DNA from: Zygnema circumcarinatum
Taxonomy: Eukaryota; Streptophyta; Zygnematophyceae; Zygnematales; Zygnemataceae
Assembly: GCA_037447605.1 (NCBI GenBank)
Contig: CM074807.1
Location: forward strand, 1,209,995-1,273,994
DNA: 64,000 bases
Direction: 5' to 3'
Part shown: positions 1 through 11,616 of the stretch, one piece after another
Layout of the letters: each line of letters begins with the position of its first letter
How positions within the stretch are numbered: the stretch's first letter is position 1
Position numbers and translations under genes: made by a program
The notes under the pieces: generated by a model
The model's input: only the letters and a program-made list of their open reading frames with translations
Told to the model about the DNA's origin: nothing
Database searches by the model: none

Positions 1-29
1 AAGGGGAGGGCTATCTCAGCGAGGCAGCC

Positions 30-1949
30 ATGGGGCGGTGGTGGCCGGGAACGGGGGAGTCGGCTGAAAAGAAGGGAAGGGGCGGAATCTTCAAGGGGAA
101 GGGGGACGCAAGCAGACAGGGGAAGGAGGAGGAGAGGGAGGCGGCCGAGAAGGAGAAGGAGGTTGAGGATGCAGGGAGGGATGCGGAGGACGGGGAGGAG
201 GGGAAGGATGCAAGGAGTCCCGGGCTGGCGAAGCTCTCAAGAAGAGTGGTTGCAAAAACCCGGTCTATTGAAGAGCTTCGGCGGTTGATGGGGAGGCAGG
301 TAGTTGATGAAGATCACTCTTTGAATATCAGTAGCAGACGCACAACGAGCTTTGTCGCTACCGACATAAGCCCGGATACTCCAGAATTGATTTACAGTTC
401 TGTTCCTTTGGATGGAAGCCCCCTAGCTTCGAATCCAGTATCACCAGCAACGACGCAAGTGTTTCAAAGGTCGATGACGGCTTCTTCCGATGGATTTTAT
501 GCTGCTGAAGAATTCGATGAGGAAAGCATTTTGAGGTGGCTGAAGGTGGTTACGGAGGCAGATACGTGCAGCGACCGTGTGGAAACTAGCGGTGAAGCGG
601 GTGCTGTAGAAGACGCGCAGGACTGTTCAGCGAGAGGAAACCTGGTGGAATTGCAGCAGGCAACACGGGACCTATGGAACATGTCGAAGGTCTCACGGGG
701 AGCTCGGCAGAAAATGGTAGAGTTGGGAGTGTTGACGGCGATGGTACCGTTGCTGAGCTCTAGTGATGCGCAGGTCCAGGAAAACGCAGTTCGTGTTTTG
801 CTGAACTTGTCTCTTGAGATGGAAGGAAAAATTCGGATGATAGCAGCTAAGGCGCTGCTCCCGCTGATGAGGACGGCAAAAGAGGGCATCACGGAGAAAT
901 CGCGAGAGATTGCAATTGGCGCATTGAGCTCCTTGTCAGTAGCAGGGCCTGAGAGGATAGAGATGCTGGAGATTGGAGCTGTAGAGCTGCTGCTAGAAGT
1001 CTTCGGCTCAGGCAGCACCCAAGCGAGACGGGATGCTGCTGGTGGGCTCTTCAATCTTGCTCTCAATGCTCGGTCTCGCATTAACATACTTCGCGGAGGC
1101 TGTGTGAAGACGATCATGGACATTTTGGACACTCCTGGGGCGTATGGTGTAGAGCAAGAATCCATGAAGTTGCTTTCTTCTTTATCAAAGTACTCGGAAG
1201 CATGCGGTGAATTGGAGAATCCCAACTTTGTTCAAATTCTGGTGGGAGTGCTGGAATCGGGAGAAACTGATACTGCTAAAATCAACGCGGCAGCGTGTCT
1301 GCTGCGACTTGCAGAATTGAACGAGAAGTGGATTCCTGTGATCAAAGACAAAGATGCACTGTTTCCGCTGATCGCTCTCTCACAAGGACCTTCGCCAAGA
1401 GGCAGGTTGAAGGTGCGTGGGGTCCTCTGAACTCTCTGCCGTTCTAACTTTCGTCGGACTCAGGTGGTGCACCCAATGTGGCCATGACTGCTGCCTTTTA
1501 TTATCCGTGAAGCCGCAGCACGGAAGCAAAAAGGGCATGGAAGCAGGCAGGTGTAGTTCCACGGCAGGTCTTGTTTGGTCCATTAGCTTCTTTTAGGGTT
1601 GACTGGTTCAGTTATGCTTGTCCGTACACCTTCTGAACAATGGTCGTTATGGAGACCAGACGGGTTCTGCAGCATTGATGAAGTCATTATGAGTATTCTT
1701 GTTGTCATTGCTTTCATTGTGTTTTTTCTGGAAGGTTTGGAATTGCTTGTTTCCGCTTTGGTGCCCTTGTTTTAATCAGGCTCTGGAAAATGCTTATGTT
1801 AGTTAGGAATACTCCAAATGTACACAGAGACTATCTGAGAGCTGCAACAGGAACTGACTTGCTTTTGAACTGCTTTTGTGTTATTCTCGCTTTTCTTCCA
1901 GGGCTTAACCTTGTTGAATCTTCTGCGGGCCTGTCATACAACGATATAA
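30..1949 (+). CDS. ARM-repeat protein related to plant U-box/ARM E3 ligases (possibly 5'-partial)
   Basis: Two exons fit: 30-1412 and 1902-1949, joined in phase 0 across AAG|GTGCGT and TTCCAG|GG, giving 476 aa. Residues 1-70 are Lys/Glu-rich and likely disordered. From about residue 200 there are tandem armadillo repeats, with motifs such as LWNMSKVS and VRVLLNLSLE. The last exon adds GLTLLNLLRACHTTI, matching the LL-x-LLR tail of plant ARM/U-box proteins. The closest relative in the window is the U-box/ARM gene at 6135, but no U-box is visible here. The Met at 30 has a strong GCAGCCATGG context, yet the frame is open to the left edge, so an upstream U-box exon cannot be excluded. ARM repeats bind protein partners; ligase activity is not supported by what is visible. 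Confidence 0.8.
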
Positions 1950-3404
1950 GGAGGTTCAATGCTTCATCAACATAGCTACGTAGAAGTTTTCACAGTCGAT
2001 ATTTAAGTTCTCGCGAATGTGCAGGGCAGAAGGGTTAAGGGATCGGCCTTATAAATAGGGCACGGTTTTATTGATAACGGTATCCTCTCTCTTTGTATAG
2101 TTACAGATCAGTTTTTAGCCGGCGTAATGGCCAGTTGCAGTCTGTATATTAATTCTTCCACTCCATGTGGCTTGATGCAAGAAAGCCGCGATTTGTGCAA
2201 TCTAGCGAGCTGCAATTTGGATGAGATTGTTTGTCGTGGTGGTATCGTCTAAGCTTTAAGTGTCCATTTGATGGAGTAGGAACATCTCCAAATATGTAGA
2301 CATGGAGCAGCGGTCAGAGGTTTAGCGTTTTCCAAAATGGTGAGAATTACCTTCTTGTACTGATATTATGCAAGTGACCTGCGCCAGGTGGCACCCCTCA
2401 GGCAGATAAAAACTGGGGAACTCCTCCGTAGTTGCATTGTAAGCCCAGTAGGACGTTAACAAGGCTGGGTTGGAAAAATGGATGAAGTTGCGATGAAGCT
2501 GTGCACACAACTGGGAGAGAGCGAGAGGTGATCCGAAGGCAAAGGAGGGGCAGAGTTGGAGTAAACCAAATTAATATGTGGCACCTCGCGTGTCACAAAC
2601 TCAGATCCCGGCCTCTGCAGGCGACTGTGTGCTACCTCGTTATCGGTTTGCATGCTTTGGACCGGTGAAGTATGGCCCCTTTTTCGACGAAAAAAGCGGA
2701 TTTTGTGCGGAAAGATGTCTGTAGTAAACATGGGGAGGATCGTCCCCTACAAGAGTCTTTTCTTTGCACGTCAAAAGGCTTGACAACTTCATGGCTTCCT
2801 TACATGGTTGTTAAACACAGCAGGCTGTCAATATAGGAGACTACATTCATAAAGTTGCCATGACTTTTTTCAAGTAACTCTATCGCGAATATCTTGGGAA
2901 GAGTGTGCCCCTTATCGTAACCGTGTTTGCGGTTTATGGCCGGCGACATTTGATTCATCGGGGGGGTACAGTTTTTTAGCTTTTGAGTGGACGTACAGTA
3001 CTTGAAATCAGAAACCGTACTGTTTATGCATCTTGTCAAACAGCGAAGAGCAGTACAGATTTCGATTTCCCTTTGTTTTCCTTTTATAAGATGGGACCCT
3101 GCGTATGGTTGTGAGCAACTTTATGGAGAATGTCCGCTCGACTTAGTCTCTTTAAGTCTGAATTTCACGATGTCAATGGCAGTGTCGCCAAGAGGACGCA
3201 TTGCGGCTTTGACGGAGGCGATGGTCCCTCCTGACGGGCCTTTGCCGGGCCTTCCTTCCATGTGTAGACTACGGCCGTACACGGCGAACCCAGGTCATGA
3301 AATTCCGTGGTCTTTTCTAGTTTTGATTTCCTTTGAAGGTAATGACGGGGGGGGGATACCCATCCTTGCATGTCCCGTCCTCCCGTACCAAGCAGCTGCT
3401 CTCG
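1950..3404. other. Intergenic, 3' flank of the first ARM gene
   Basis: There is no supportable gene here. Short ORFs on both strands lack domains, splice partners and codon bias. The first few hundred bases are probably the 3' untranslated region and polyadenylation zone of the ARM gene. Confidence 0.5.
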
Positions 3405-4227
3405 GCGAGGGGGCGGGAGGGGGAGAGGGAGGGAGGGGAGAGGAGAGAGGGAGAGAGGGGGAGGGGAGGGAGAGAGGGAGTGAGAGGGAGAGAGGGAGAG
3501 GAGAGGAGAGAGGGAGAGAGGGGAAGAGGGGAGGGAGAGAGGGAGAGAAGGAGAGGGAAGGGAGAGAGGGAGAGGGGAGGGAGAGGGGGAGAGGGGCAGA
3601 GGAGAGGGAGAGACGGAGAGATGTGAGAGGGGCAGAGGGGAGGGAGAGAGGGAAAGAGGACGACGGGAGGGAGAGAGGGGACGGAGAAGAGGGGAGGGAG
3701 AGAGGGAGAGGAGAGAGGGAGAGTGGAGGGAGAGAGGAAGAGGGGGAGAGAGGGAGAGAGGGGGAGAGGGGAGAGAGAGGGAGAGAGTGGAGGGGGAGAG
3801 GAGAGGGAAAGGGAGAGAGGGGAGGGAGGGAGGGAGAGGGAGGGGGGGGAGAGGGGGAGAGGGGGAAAGGGGAGGGAGAGAGGGAGAGGNNNNNNNNNNG
3901 GGGGAGAGGGGGAGAGGGGGAAAGGGGAGGGAGAGAGGGAGAGGGGGAGAGGGGGAAAGGGGAGGGAGAGAGGGAGAGGGGTTGAGGGGAGGGAGAGGGG
4001 GAGAGGGGAGGGAGAGAGGGAAAGGGAGAGAGGGGACGAGGGGAGGGAGAGAGGGAGAGGGGGAGAGGGGGTGAAGGGAGAGAGAGGAGGAGAGGGGAGG
4101 AGGAAAGGAGAGGGGGAGAGGGAGTGAGGGGAGGGAGAGGGGGAGAGGGGAGGAAAAGAGGGAGGGGAGAGGGGAGAGAGAGGGGGAGAAAGGGAGAGGG
4201 AGAGAGGGACATCGGGAGGGAGAGGGG
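3405..4227. repeat. Long purine-rich (GGGAGA)n minisatellite with assembly gap
   Basis: About 820 bp are almost purely G and A on the + strand, built from degenerate GGGAGAGA/GGGGAGAG units. Ten N bases at 3890-3899 mark an assembly gap, so the true length is unknown. The long ORFs on both strands (Arg/Glu/Gly-rich on +, Ser/Pro/Leu-rich on -) are products of base composition. Such homopurine mirror-like tracts can form triplex or G-rich structures. Confidence 0.95.
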
Positions 4228-4299
4228 CGAACTTAACTCGGTCGACTGACGACAAAACTCCCTCCAGCTCGATAACATAACGAGTACAGTACTCCGAAA

Positions 4300-6134
4300 A
4301 TATCACGATCCCCGTACGGCGGAGTACTTCCTCCAGTCAGATGACCCTCCCTGCTGGGTCCGCGACATCCTCCCCTTCGTCCGTGCCTCTAGCGGCGCCA
4401 ATTCTATGCGAGTACGCTGTTCACAGTTCAGCGTTATCATAGAACGCCAGGTGGCCTCTCGAGTTCCGGCAGCCACAACGTGGCGGCGCGCTGTGCCTCA
4501 GGGCGCAGGAGCGGACAGGCGCATCTGCCGCCCGCCCGCCAGGTGGCGGCCACTGGAGCGCGCCCCCGCCTCTCTGGCGCCTCCACGTGGCGCGTCCACG
4601 CAGCTCCAGGCTGACGTTACAACCGTACGAACTGTCGAAATCGGATCTTGAGCGGCAGCGGGCGCATCCCGACAGATCCACTCGTTGACTTCGCTTCGCA
4701 CAAGGATGGCGGCAGCGGCCGCGGTCAACGCCCGCACTTTCTTTACGGCCGCCCGAGGCGAGGCTGGACCGTACGAATGTCGGTAGGCCGCGGCCGCAGC
4801 GACCGTACGAAAGGAATATCGTTCGTACGGTCATTCTGACTTTCTGTCTTTTTCCGGCCGGGTGACATCTGGTGGTATGGTGGTGGCGGGAGGTTCCCGA
4901 ACTCTGCTCGCGGCCGCAGCGGTCACGGGAGGGCGCGGGCGGCAGGGACGTACGGAGGGCCGTACGGAGGGCCGGAGGGACGCGAACCGTCCGTCGGACG
5001 CAACTGCATGTTCCGGGGGAGGGCAGCCGTACGGCCGAATCGGCTTTGCGGTCCGCCACGTGTCGTTCGGAAACGGGCCATGTTTCCTGCGCCGTTGCAA
5101 CCTCCGCCCGCGCGCCCCGTCAGGCGGCGCCACGTGGTGGCCCTGTTACTTCTTCTGGAAGGCGGACAGTTCGGGGTCGGCGGATTGGTTATGGGGGCGG
5201 ACACTCAGAGCCAGAGCCGCGCTAGTCGCCAAACTGGAGATTTTCTGCTGGCGTTGCCCCACTGGCGCAGTGCCAGCTCGTACTGGGGGATTGCTCAGCG
5301 GGCGGTAGGAGGGCGGCAGCTGCCACGCGGCCACCTTTCCTGCACTAACCACGAACGAATCAAGCTGTCGCTTAGCGCAGAAATGAGGCTCCACGACAAC
5401 GTCAAGATTTCGCATAATATCAGCCGCTAGCCGACAATAGGCTTTGCTGTCGAATCCTAGATCTTTTGAAGCTAGCCGCTCCAAATACTTAAAAACGACA
5501 AGATTGTTTGTACGTGTCATCATCCCCCCAGCCGCCCCGGCGGGTGCCCATTGAAAGCCCGCGCCCGCGAATCAATGGCGGGATGCCCTCCCGCACCCGC
5601 CGCCGCTCCACATTGATGGCGCACATGTCGTTTTCGCCGCGCCAACATCTGCCTCCGCGTGACCTTGTCGCGTAGCGCGTGAAGCCGCCCGTCCCCTCGC
5701 GCGTAAATGAGTGGGCGAGCCGCCCGCCCGCCCACGCACATGCGGCCAGGCCGGGCGTCACTTGCACGTGCGGCCGCCCCGTCCCATTGGGCGGCGCGCT
5801 CCCCCGAACCGCCCGCGCCGCTTGGCGGACCCGCTCCGTTGCGCGGCCCAGCGGCCTGGGCAGCCGTCCGTACGGACCCATCGGCTCCGTACGAAGGCCC
5901 TAGCCGCTGGCCGCCAGGTGGCGCGCTGCCGTGGCCCTCCCTCCCGCCCTCCCTCCCGCGGCGCTACTTCCCGCCTCTCCCTCCCTCCCTCGCTCTCCGC
6001 TTCAAACACGTGTGCTAGTCGCTGATTGCCGCATCCCCTCTCCCCCCATCTCCCTCTCCCTCTCTCTCCCTTTCCCTCTCCCTTTCCCTCTCCCTTTCCC
6101 TCTATCTATCTCTCTCTGACTACCACAGCGAGCA
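4300..6134 (+). promoter_or_regulatory. GC-rich upstream region of the U-box/ARM gene
   Basis: This is a very GC-rich block full of CGTACGG/CCGTACGA motifs (about 4623, 4769, 4803, 4823, 4949, 4961, 5028, 5868, 5887) and G-box cores (CACGTG near 5056 and 5130). It ends in a CT-rich tract just before the start codon at 6135. Such 5' CT tracts are common in plant core promoters and 5' UTRs. The many overlapping ORFs reflect lack of stop codons in GC-rich DNA and show no known domain. Confidence 0.55.
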
Positions 6135-8674
6135 ATGCCGCCATCGATGGGGCTGGAATGGCGGGAGAGCAGCAACGTGAGCGCTGTGCAGAGCAAGGAC
6201 CGGCGACCTGCGGAGTCGGGCTGCGCCACGTGGCAGGCGGCCGTGTACACCGCCGAGCGGCTGCAGCGCGCCGTGCAGGAGTGGACGGCCGCCGGCGCGA
6301 GCAACGCGCCGCCGGAGCTGGTCTGCCCGCTCTCCCTGGAGCTGATGGCGGACCCCGTCCTGGTCGCCTCCGGGCACACGTACGAGCGCGCCTTCATCCT
6401 GCGCTGGTTCCGGGAGGGCCCCGCGGCCTGGACCTGCCCCAAGACGAACTCCCCCCTCGCCTCGCGCGAGGTCCGCCCGAACCTCGCCATGCGGGCGGCC
6501 GTCCGGGACTGGTGCCGCGCGTGCGGGAAGCCGCTCCCCGACTGCGGGGCGGCCATGGCGGAGGCGGAGAGGAAGGGGGAGGCGGGGGCGCCGAGCCGAG
6601 CCAGTAGGGTGGGCGCGGCGGAGCTTCTGACGAGGGGGAACTCACTCTCGGAGGGGCGGAGCAGAGGTCGATCGGCGGAGCTTCGGGAGCTCATGAAGCG
6701 TTCCCTGAGCGATAGGAGGGGGATGGGGGGGGAGGGAGAGGCCATGGCGGATGCTGCAAGCGGCGAGGAGGGAGGTGTGAGTCCCAGTAATGTGCCGGTG
6801 CTGCCCTACAGGAGAGCCTCTAGTTTTGCTCTGTCGGAGGTGGCGAAAAAGCAAGTGTTGGATGCGAAGGCAGGCGGGAGAGGCGGAGAGGGAGGAGGAG
6901 CGCAGCAGCAGGTGGTGGACGAAGCGGCCATTCGCCAATTCTTGGAGATCGCCATGGATGCGTCTATGTCTCTGCAGGAGGAGGATGCGTCCGTAGAAGC
7001 TCGACGAGACGAATCCGGTGCTAGCACTTCGGGATCAGAGGGAAGGGAGAGGAGGAGGTATTCTGTGGAGAAGCACAGAGAGGCGGTGGAGGCGCTGTGG
7101 AATATGACCAAGGTGTCGAAGGCAACTCGAAAAAAGATGACGGAATTCGGCGCGCTCGCAACCGTTCTCCCTCTCTTGGACTCGTCCGACTCGCAGATGC
7201 AGGAGCAGGCCGTGACAGTGCTTCTGAACTTAGCGCTGGAGACGGAAGCGAAGCTGAAGCTGACATCGGACGGCTCCTTGGGCTCCATCTTGAAGATGAT
7301 GAGCCATGGCCTCACGGAGAAGGCGCGGGAGAACGCCACCGCCGCCATTAGCAGCTTGACAGTGCTATCGACGGGGCGGCAAGCGGTGCGTGAAGGAGGG
7401 GGAATCCCTCTATTGGTGGACGCATTGGGGTCGGGACCGAGCTTGAGATCGCAGCGGGATGCAGCCATAGGGCTGTACAACTTAGCCATAGACCCGGCGT
7501 GCAGAAACGATGTGGTGGAAGCGGGCTGCGTGGTCCGCATAATGGACATGCTGGAGGAGAACGACGGGTGCGAGGTGGAGGGGGAAGCCATGGCGCTGCT
7601 TGCGAATTTGGCGAAGGCGCCGGCGGCGAGGGAGCAGATGGAGCGGCTGAAGGCGATTCCGTACTTGGTGGGAGTGCTGGAGGTGGGGTCGGACAAGTCG
7701 CAGGAAAACGCGGCGGCGTGCCTTTTGCAGCTCGCGCTGGGGAGCGAAAAGTGCCGCGACTCCGTACGGCGGGAGGGGGGGATCTGCCCGCTGCTGCCGC
7801 TGGCGCAGAACGGGAGTCAGAGGGGGAGGGAGAAGGTGAGCGACTGAATGGGTCGATGGGATGAGATAGGGTTGCGGGAGGGAATGGGGGGAATGGCTGC
7901 TGCTGCGTCTGGTTATGGCTTTTTTTTTTGTGTTTGGCGTGTGGAACTCTGCTTGTTGAGTGAATGCTTTGTGCGAGGCTTTATGTTGTGGGAGTTTGTT
8001 CTTTGGTCTCTGCTTTCCCTTCTCCGCCTCTCTCCTCGCTCTCCCTTCTTCCCTTCCTCTCTCTCCTTCTTCTCCCCTTGTTTCTCCTCTCCTCTTTCCT
8101 CCCTTTCTCTCCCCCGTTCTTCCCCTCTTTCCCCCCTCGCTCCCGCCCCTCTCGTGTCACTCGCGTGACACGACGGTGAACCTGGCCAGCGCGCACGCTG
8201 CCGCCAGGGTTCGATCCCGGGACCTCCCTCGGCCTCCCTCCCCGGCTTCCTGGCAGCTTCTGCGCCCTGCCGCGGCCCAAACCCACTTGCCTTTTTGGCG
8301 CTTGCGTAGCTGGCGGCCGCTGCCGGCCGTTCCAGCTGGCTCCGAGTTTTGTCGTCTCTGTCTTCTTCAGAAGACGACAAAATGCGCCTGTAGGGTCCAT
8401 AACGCCAGCTGGGTTCCACGCCCGAGAATTCGCGGAAGGATCTTTGAGATCCGATCTTGGTGACCACCGCGTGTGCCAGTGGGGCCCACCACCGCATATT
8501 CTGTTCGGACCGTACAGCCAGCGAGTCTGTCTGAATCCTTGCGAACTGTTGCAAAGAACCAGTCAAATTGAACCAGCGTACGGCCGTTATGTGACGTGTC
8601 GGTTTGTCCTTTCTGCCTGGTTCCAGTTATTTGGCTTTTTGTATTGTCTCATTTATGGCCTGTATGTGTATGTA

Positions 8675-8713
<39 letters not shown>

Positions 8714-8833
8714 GTGCGTACATGTGCATGTCCATGTGCATGTGATGGCACGCATCTAACCATGGCTGGCATGGATGACCTGCAGGCGGCGCTCCTGCTG
8801 AACCTGCTCCGATCCACGAAGGGCGCCTGCTAA
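6135..8833 (+). CDS. U-box/ARM-repeat E3 ubiquitin ligase (plant PUB family)
   Basis: Exons 6135-7835 and 8786-8833 join in phase 0 (GAGAAG|GTGAGC, CTGCAG|GC), giving 582 aa. A U-box lies at residues 60-130, with LVCPLSLELMADPV, SGHTYER and the TCPKT turn; it recruits a ubiquitin-loaded E2. A Ser/Arg/Gly-rich linker follows, with ARM repeats from about residue 300 to the end (LWNMTKVS, VTVLLNLALE) that should bind the substrate. This is the U-box-then-ARM layout of plant PUB proteins such as PUB4/13/14/45. The final 16-codon exon supplies AALLLNLLRSTKGAC, parallel to the last exon of the ARM gene at 30. Without that splice the frame would stop at 7847. The 950-bp intron holds a microsatellite. 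Substrate and pathway are unknown. Confidence 0.9.
8661..8742 (+). repeat. TGTATG/TGTGTA microsatellite in the U-box gene intron
   Basis: Alternating TGTATG and TGTGTA units run into GTGCATG units. The repeat ends about 45 bp before the 3' splice site of the last exon, so length changes could affect branch-point spacing. Confidence 0.9.
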
Positions 8834-9715
8834 GAGGGGTCGCCACATGGAGCCGCCGATCCGTAATCCCGTTCTGTGCCCCGTTCTGGCTTCCCGTGTG
8901 ACGCCCCGTTCTATGTCGCCATGCGATGTAACTGTACGCTCAACATAACGCATTTAGATGGCGGCGCGGAAGGGAGTCTAGTGAGTTAGGACATTCTTTC
9001 TTGTCTACTTGGACGACATAATGAAAGACTTCTCTGTAACTATTTCAATTCTCGATTCTCCAAAAACAATAAATGACTCGCAAACTTAGGGTTAAGGTTA
9101 AAGTCAGTCAGGTTAAGGCTAAGCTCGCAGTATTCATTCAGTTCAGGCACAGCTGAAACAAGAAAGGGGGTCGTTTTCCGTTTTGGAAACCTGTATTTTG
9201 TATACAAACCAATTTGATTACCAAATCATTACCAAATCCTTCATGGATATGCTCTCTGCGTTGAATGAATGGCATGGAGGTGCAGTGAATAGGAATGCGA
9301 AGCAAAAGTATGAACAAGTCTGTGTTGAATATTTCTCGGAAGAAAATTGTCATGGGTAACGCTGTGTCCATCATCACGTCGAGCTAAAAAATGTACATCT
9401 TGCATTGGATTTTTTTTGGTAATCAGACTCTGCAATTCATGCTTAACTTCCTATTGTACCTCGTCTCTCTCCGATTTGACAACCTCCTCACTCCTACATT
9501 ACAATTTTCACATTATGACGGATCCTCCTTGCTACTGACTCACTGAGGCCAAACGAGGACTTAGACATAATTCTGTCCATTGAGCTGTACAGATCCTCGA
9601 TGGCGCTCACACTTCCTTTTGGGGGAATCCTCACTTATAAGGAGGCACAAGTACTCATGTCTGGATGCTGTGAGCGGTGATAGGTGCAGTATGACTACTG
9701 GGCTTCCCTCTGCCG
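8834..9715. other. Convergent intergenic region between the U-box gene and the NFKBIL1-like gene
   Basis: Two genes end toward each other here. An AATAAA-like element is visible near 9067, followed by telomere-like TTAGGGTTAAGG sequence at about 9087. No gene is supported. Confidence 0.5.
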
Positions 9716-11217
9716 CTACCCCTGCAGTGCAAGAGCAGAGAAGCTCTCGTAGATTGCTTGAACAGCATGAAAGACTGCGGTTACTCGCGCCATCACGTCC
9801 GCTTTGGCGGAGCTGTCAAGTCGAGCTCCCCATTTTTGCAAAAACTTATCTGCATCCAAGTGGAACCAAATCATTAAGAGAAAATGAGCTTGATGTCTGG
9901 TGAAACCCCGCGGGAGAAGTGTAACCTCCATAGGAAAGGGTTTTCCGTAAAAACCCTAAAAACCCTAAAAACTCTAAAAACCACTTCAAGCAGGAGCTTA
10001 TTGCAGCATGGATACAAAAGCCATTGTAGACTCAAAACAAATGTGTTTAACCGATTCATTACTTCATTGCCAGACATAAGCTAAAAACAAAAAAAAAAAA
10101 ACAAGTCAAAAACGCATGCAGGCAGCTCACCAGGGTGCCACTTAAGAATTTCTCCTCGAATTATCTTTCGGTGCTCCTCGAGTGGCACTCCTTGCAGCAG
10201 CACATCCCGCATGTCGCATTCCTTTCCGGCAGGGACAGGAAAGGGTATGTCCATTAACCCTAACCCTAAATTGCACGAGGCGGCAAAGCCGGTCCATCTT
10301 GTCACATACCGCGCCCGCTGCTCCACCTGCTTGATCGCCAATACCTTCGACCTCCAAGCTCTGTCCTTAGCCTCTTCCTCTGCAAGAATCCTCTGAGCTT
10401 CCTGTTCTCTCTCCGCAGCATGTCTTTCTCGTTCTCTTTGGTCCTGCAACCGTGCCTGCGCATCCAAACTCGATTTCTGCCAACTTCTTTGAGCACTTTG
10501 GCGCAGTTCTTCTGCCTTTTTCGCTCTCATGGCCGCTGCAACATCGTCATACCATGTGCTTCCCTCCCAAGCATGCTCTTCATCGCCTCCCCATTGATCT
10601 TCCCATCCAGCACCGTCGTCGCTTACGTTCCCCCGCAAATGCTCACACCACTCTTCAGCAAACACATCCTCCTTCACATGCGGATAATGCTGCGATGGCT
10701 GTGCATCGCCTGCTCCTTTGCTACCCCTTCGCAGCAGAGGTAAGAGCAAGGGCTGCGCTACATCAGCAGGAACCCGTCCTCTGTAATCCCGCGCTGACAA
10801 GTCGGCTCCCTGGGAAATAAGAAACTTCGCAGCTTCAAAAGCTCCCGCATGCGCTGCATGATGCAGCGGAGTCCATCCCGCGCCATCACAGCAGTTGATG
10901 TCCACAGCAACCTCCCGGCTCTTCGTCCGTTGCTTCAAATCCTCTTCATCATCGTTTTTGCGGTCTCTCTTCCGTGACTTTAACCTCTCCGCTTTCTCTT
11001 TCCGGCAACGTTTCTTTCTTCGTATATCCTCATCAAAGGAAGCCTTTCTTTTCTTACTCCTGCACGATATAGACTCCTCCTTCTCCTCCTCTTCGCTGAC
11101 ATCATGGCGGTCGCGGGACCTTACCTTGTCCTTTGAACGATGTTTGCTAAAAATCTTCTTTAGGGATCGAACCGAGCCCTTGGCAGCCGCTTTCAGAAGC
11201 CTCCTTTCGGAACTCAT
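9716..11217 (-). CDS. NFKBIL1 (IkappaBL)-like ankyrin protein
   Basis: Exon 1 is 11217-10131 and exon 2 is 9849-9716, with phase 1 between them (CCCTG|GTGAGC, GATGCAG|AT), giving 406 aa. The join creates KWHPDKFLQKWG, the hallmark C-terminal motif of NFKBIL1-like proteins; neither ORF shows it alone. The N-terminal 100 residues are basic and acidic low-complexity with nuclear-localisation-like RKKRCRK. One ankyrin unit and part of another lie at about 108-160 (GWTPLHHAAHAGAFEAAKFL). A charged helical region spans 240-310. The vertebrate relative is nuclear and acts in alternative splicing through CLK1; the plant function is inferred only. The gene is divergent from the C9orf78-like gene. Two TTAGGG units lie inside the CDS near 10257 and encode LGLGL. 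Confidence 0.88.
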
Positions 11218-11616
11218 CAGGTTAAGCTCCTCGCCCTAATTCCTCCATCCCAATCTTCTAAGCTCTGAGCATCAGAAAGTGAAAGACCTCCCTTGTAACC
11301 CTAACCCTAAATCGCTCAAAAAGTATGGACAGTACGGAGAAAAGTACGAATGGTACGGACAGTACGAGCCTCCTCCCCCCGGGCACGCCTGTTGCCCAAA
11401 CCCAAGCTTCATAACTTTCTCAGTCCCAACGTTAAGCAGAGCCAAAGGACGAAAGAAGAGGGCAGGATTAGAAAGAGAGATTTCTTCTAAGTTTTCAAGT
11501 GGGGGCAGGGCGGACGCGTTAGGCGTATTCTGTGCGCCTTTGATTTTTACACAGAATAATATAGCGCACAGTTCTACAATTCAGGGGAAGGAGAGCATCT
11601 GTATCCATCAGAGGAA
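11218..11616. promoter_or_regulatory. Shared divergent promoter of NFKBIL1-like and C9orf78-like genes
   Basis: Only 399 bp separate the two start codons on opposite strands. The interval contains a telobox (AACCCTAACCCTAAA at about 11298-11312) and four TACGGA/TACGAA units at 11328-11367. Teloboxes are frequent in promoters of plant housekeeping and RNA-processing genes. Shared control is inferred from spacing. Confidence 0.6.

Noticed and set aside
497-1225. 242-codon minus ORF opposite the first ARM gene
   Set aside because: It is the antisense shadow of a well-supported coding exon.
3295-4306. Long minus-strand Ser/Pro/Leu-rich and plus-strand Arg/Glu/Gly-rich ORFs of up to 330 codons
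   Set aside because: They are translations of a purine repeat in several frames at once and cross an N gap; no conserved domain.
4406-5904. Many overlapping ORFs on both strands in the GC-rich block
   Set aside because: High GC lowers stop frequency; frames overlap on both strands, contain no domain and lie where a promoter is expected.
6806-7696. 296-codon minus ORF opposite the U-box/ARM gene
   Set aside because: Antisense shadow of ARM-repeat coding sequence; no domain.
8207-8218. GGGTTCGATCCC, a tRNA T-loop or pol III box-B-like motif
   Set aside because: No matching A-box, acceptor stem or anticodon arm could be folded around it by eye; kept only as a possible SINE or tRNA relic.
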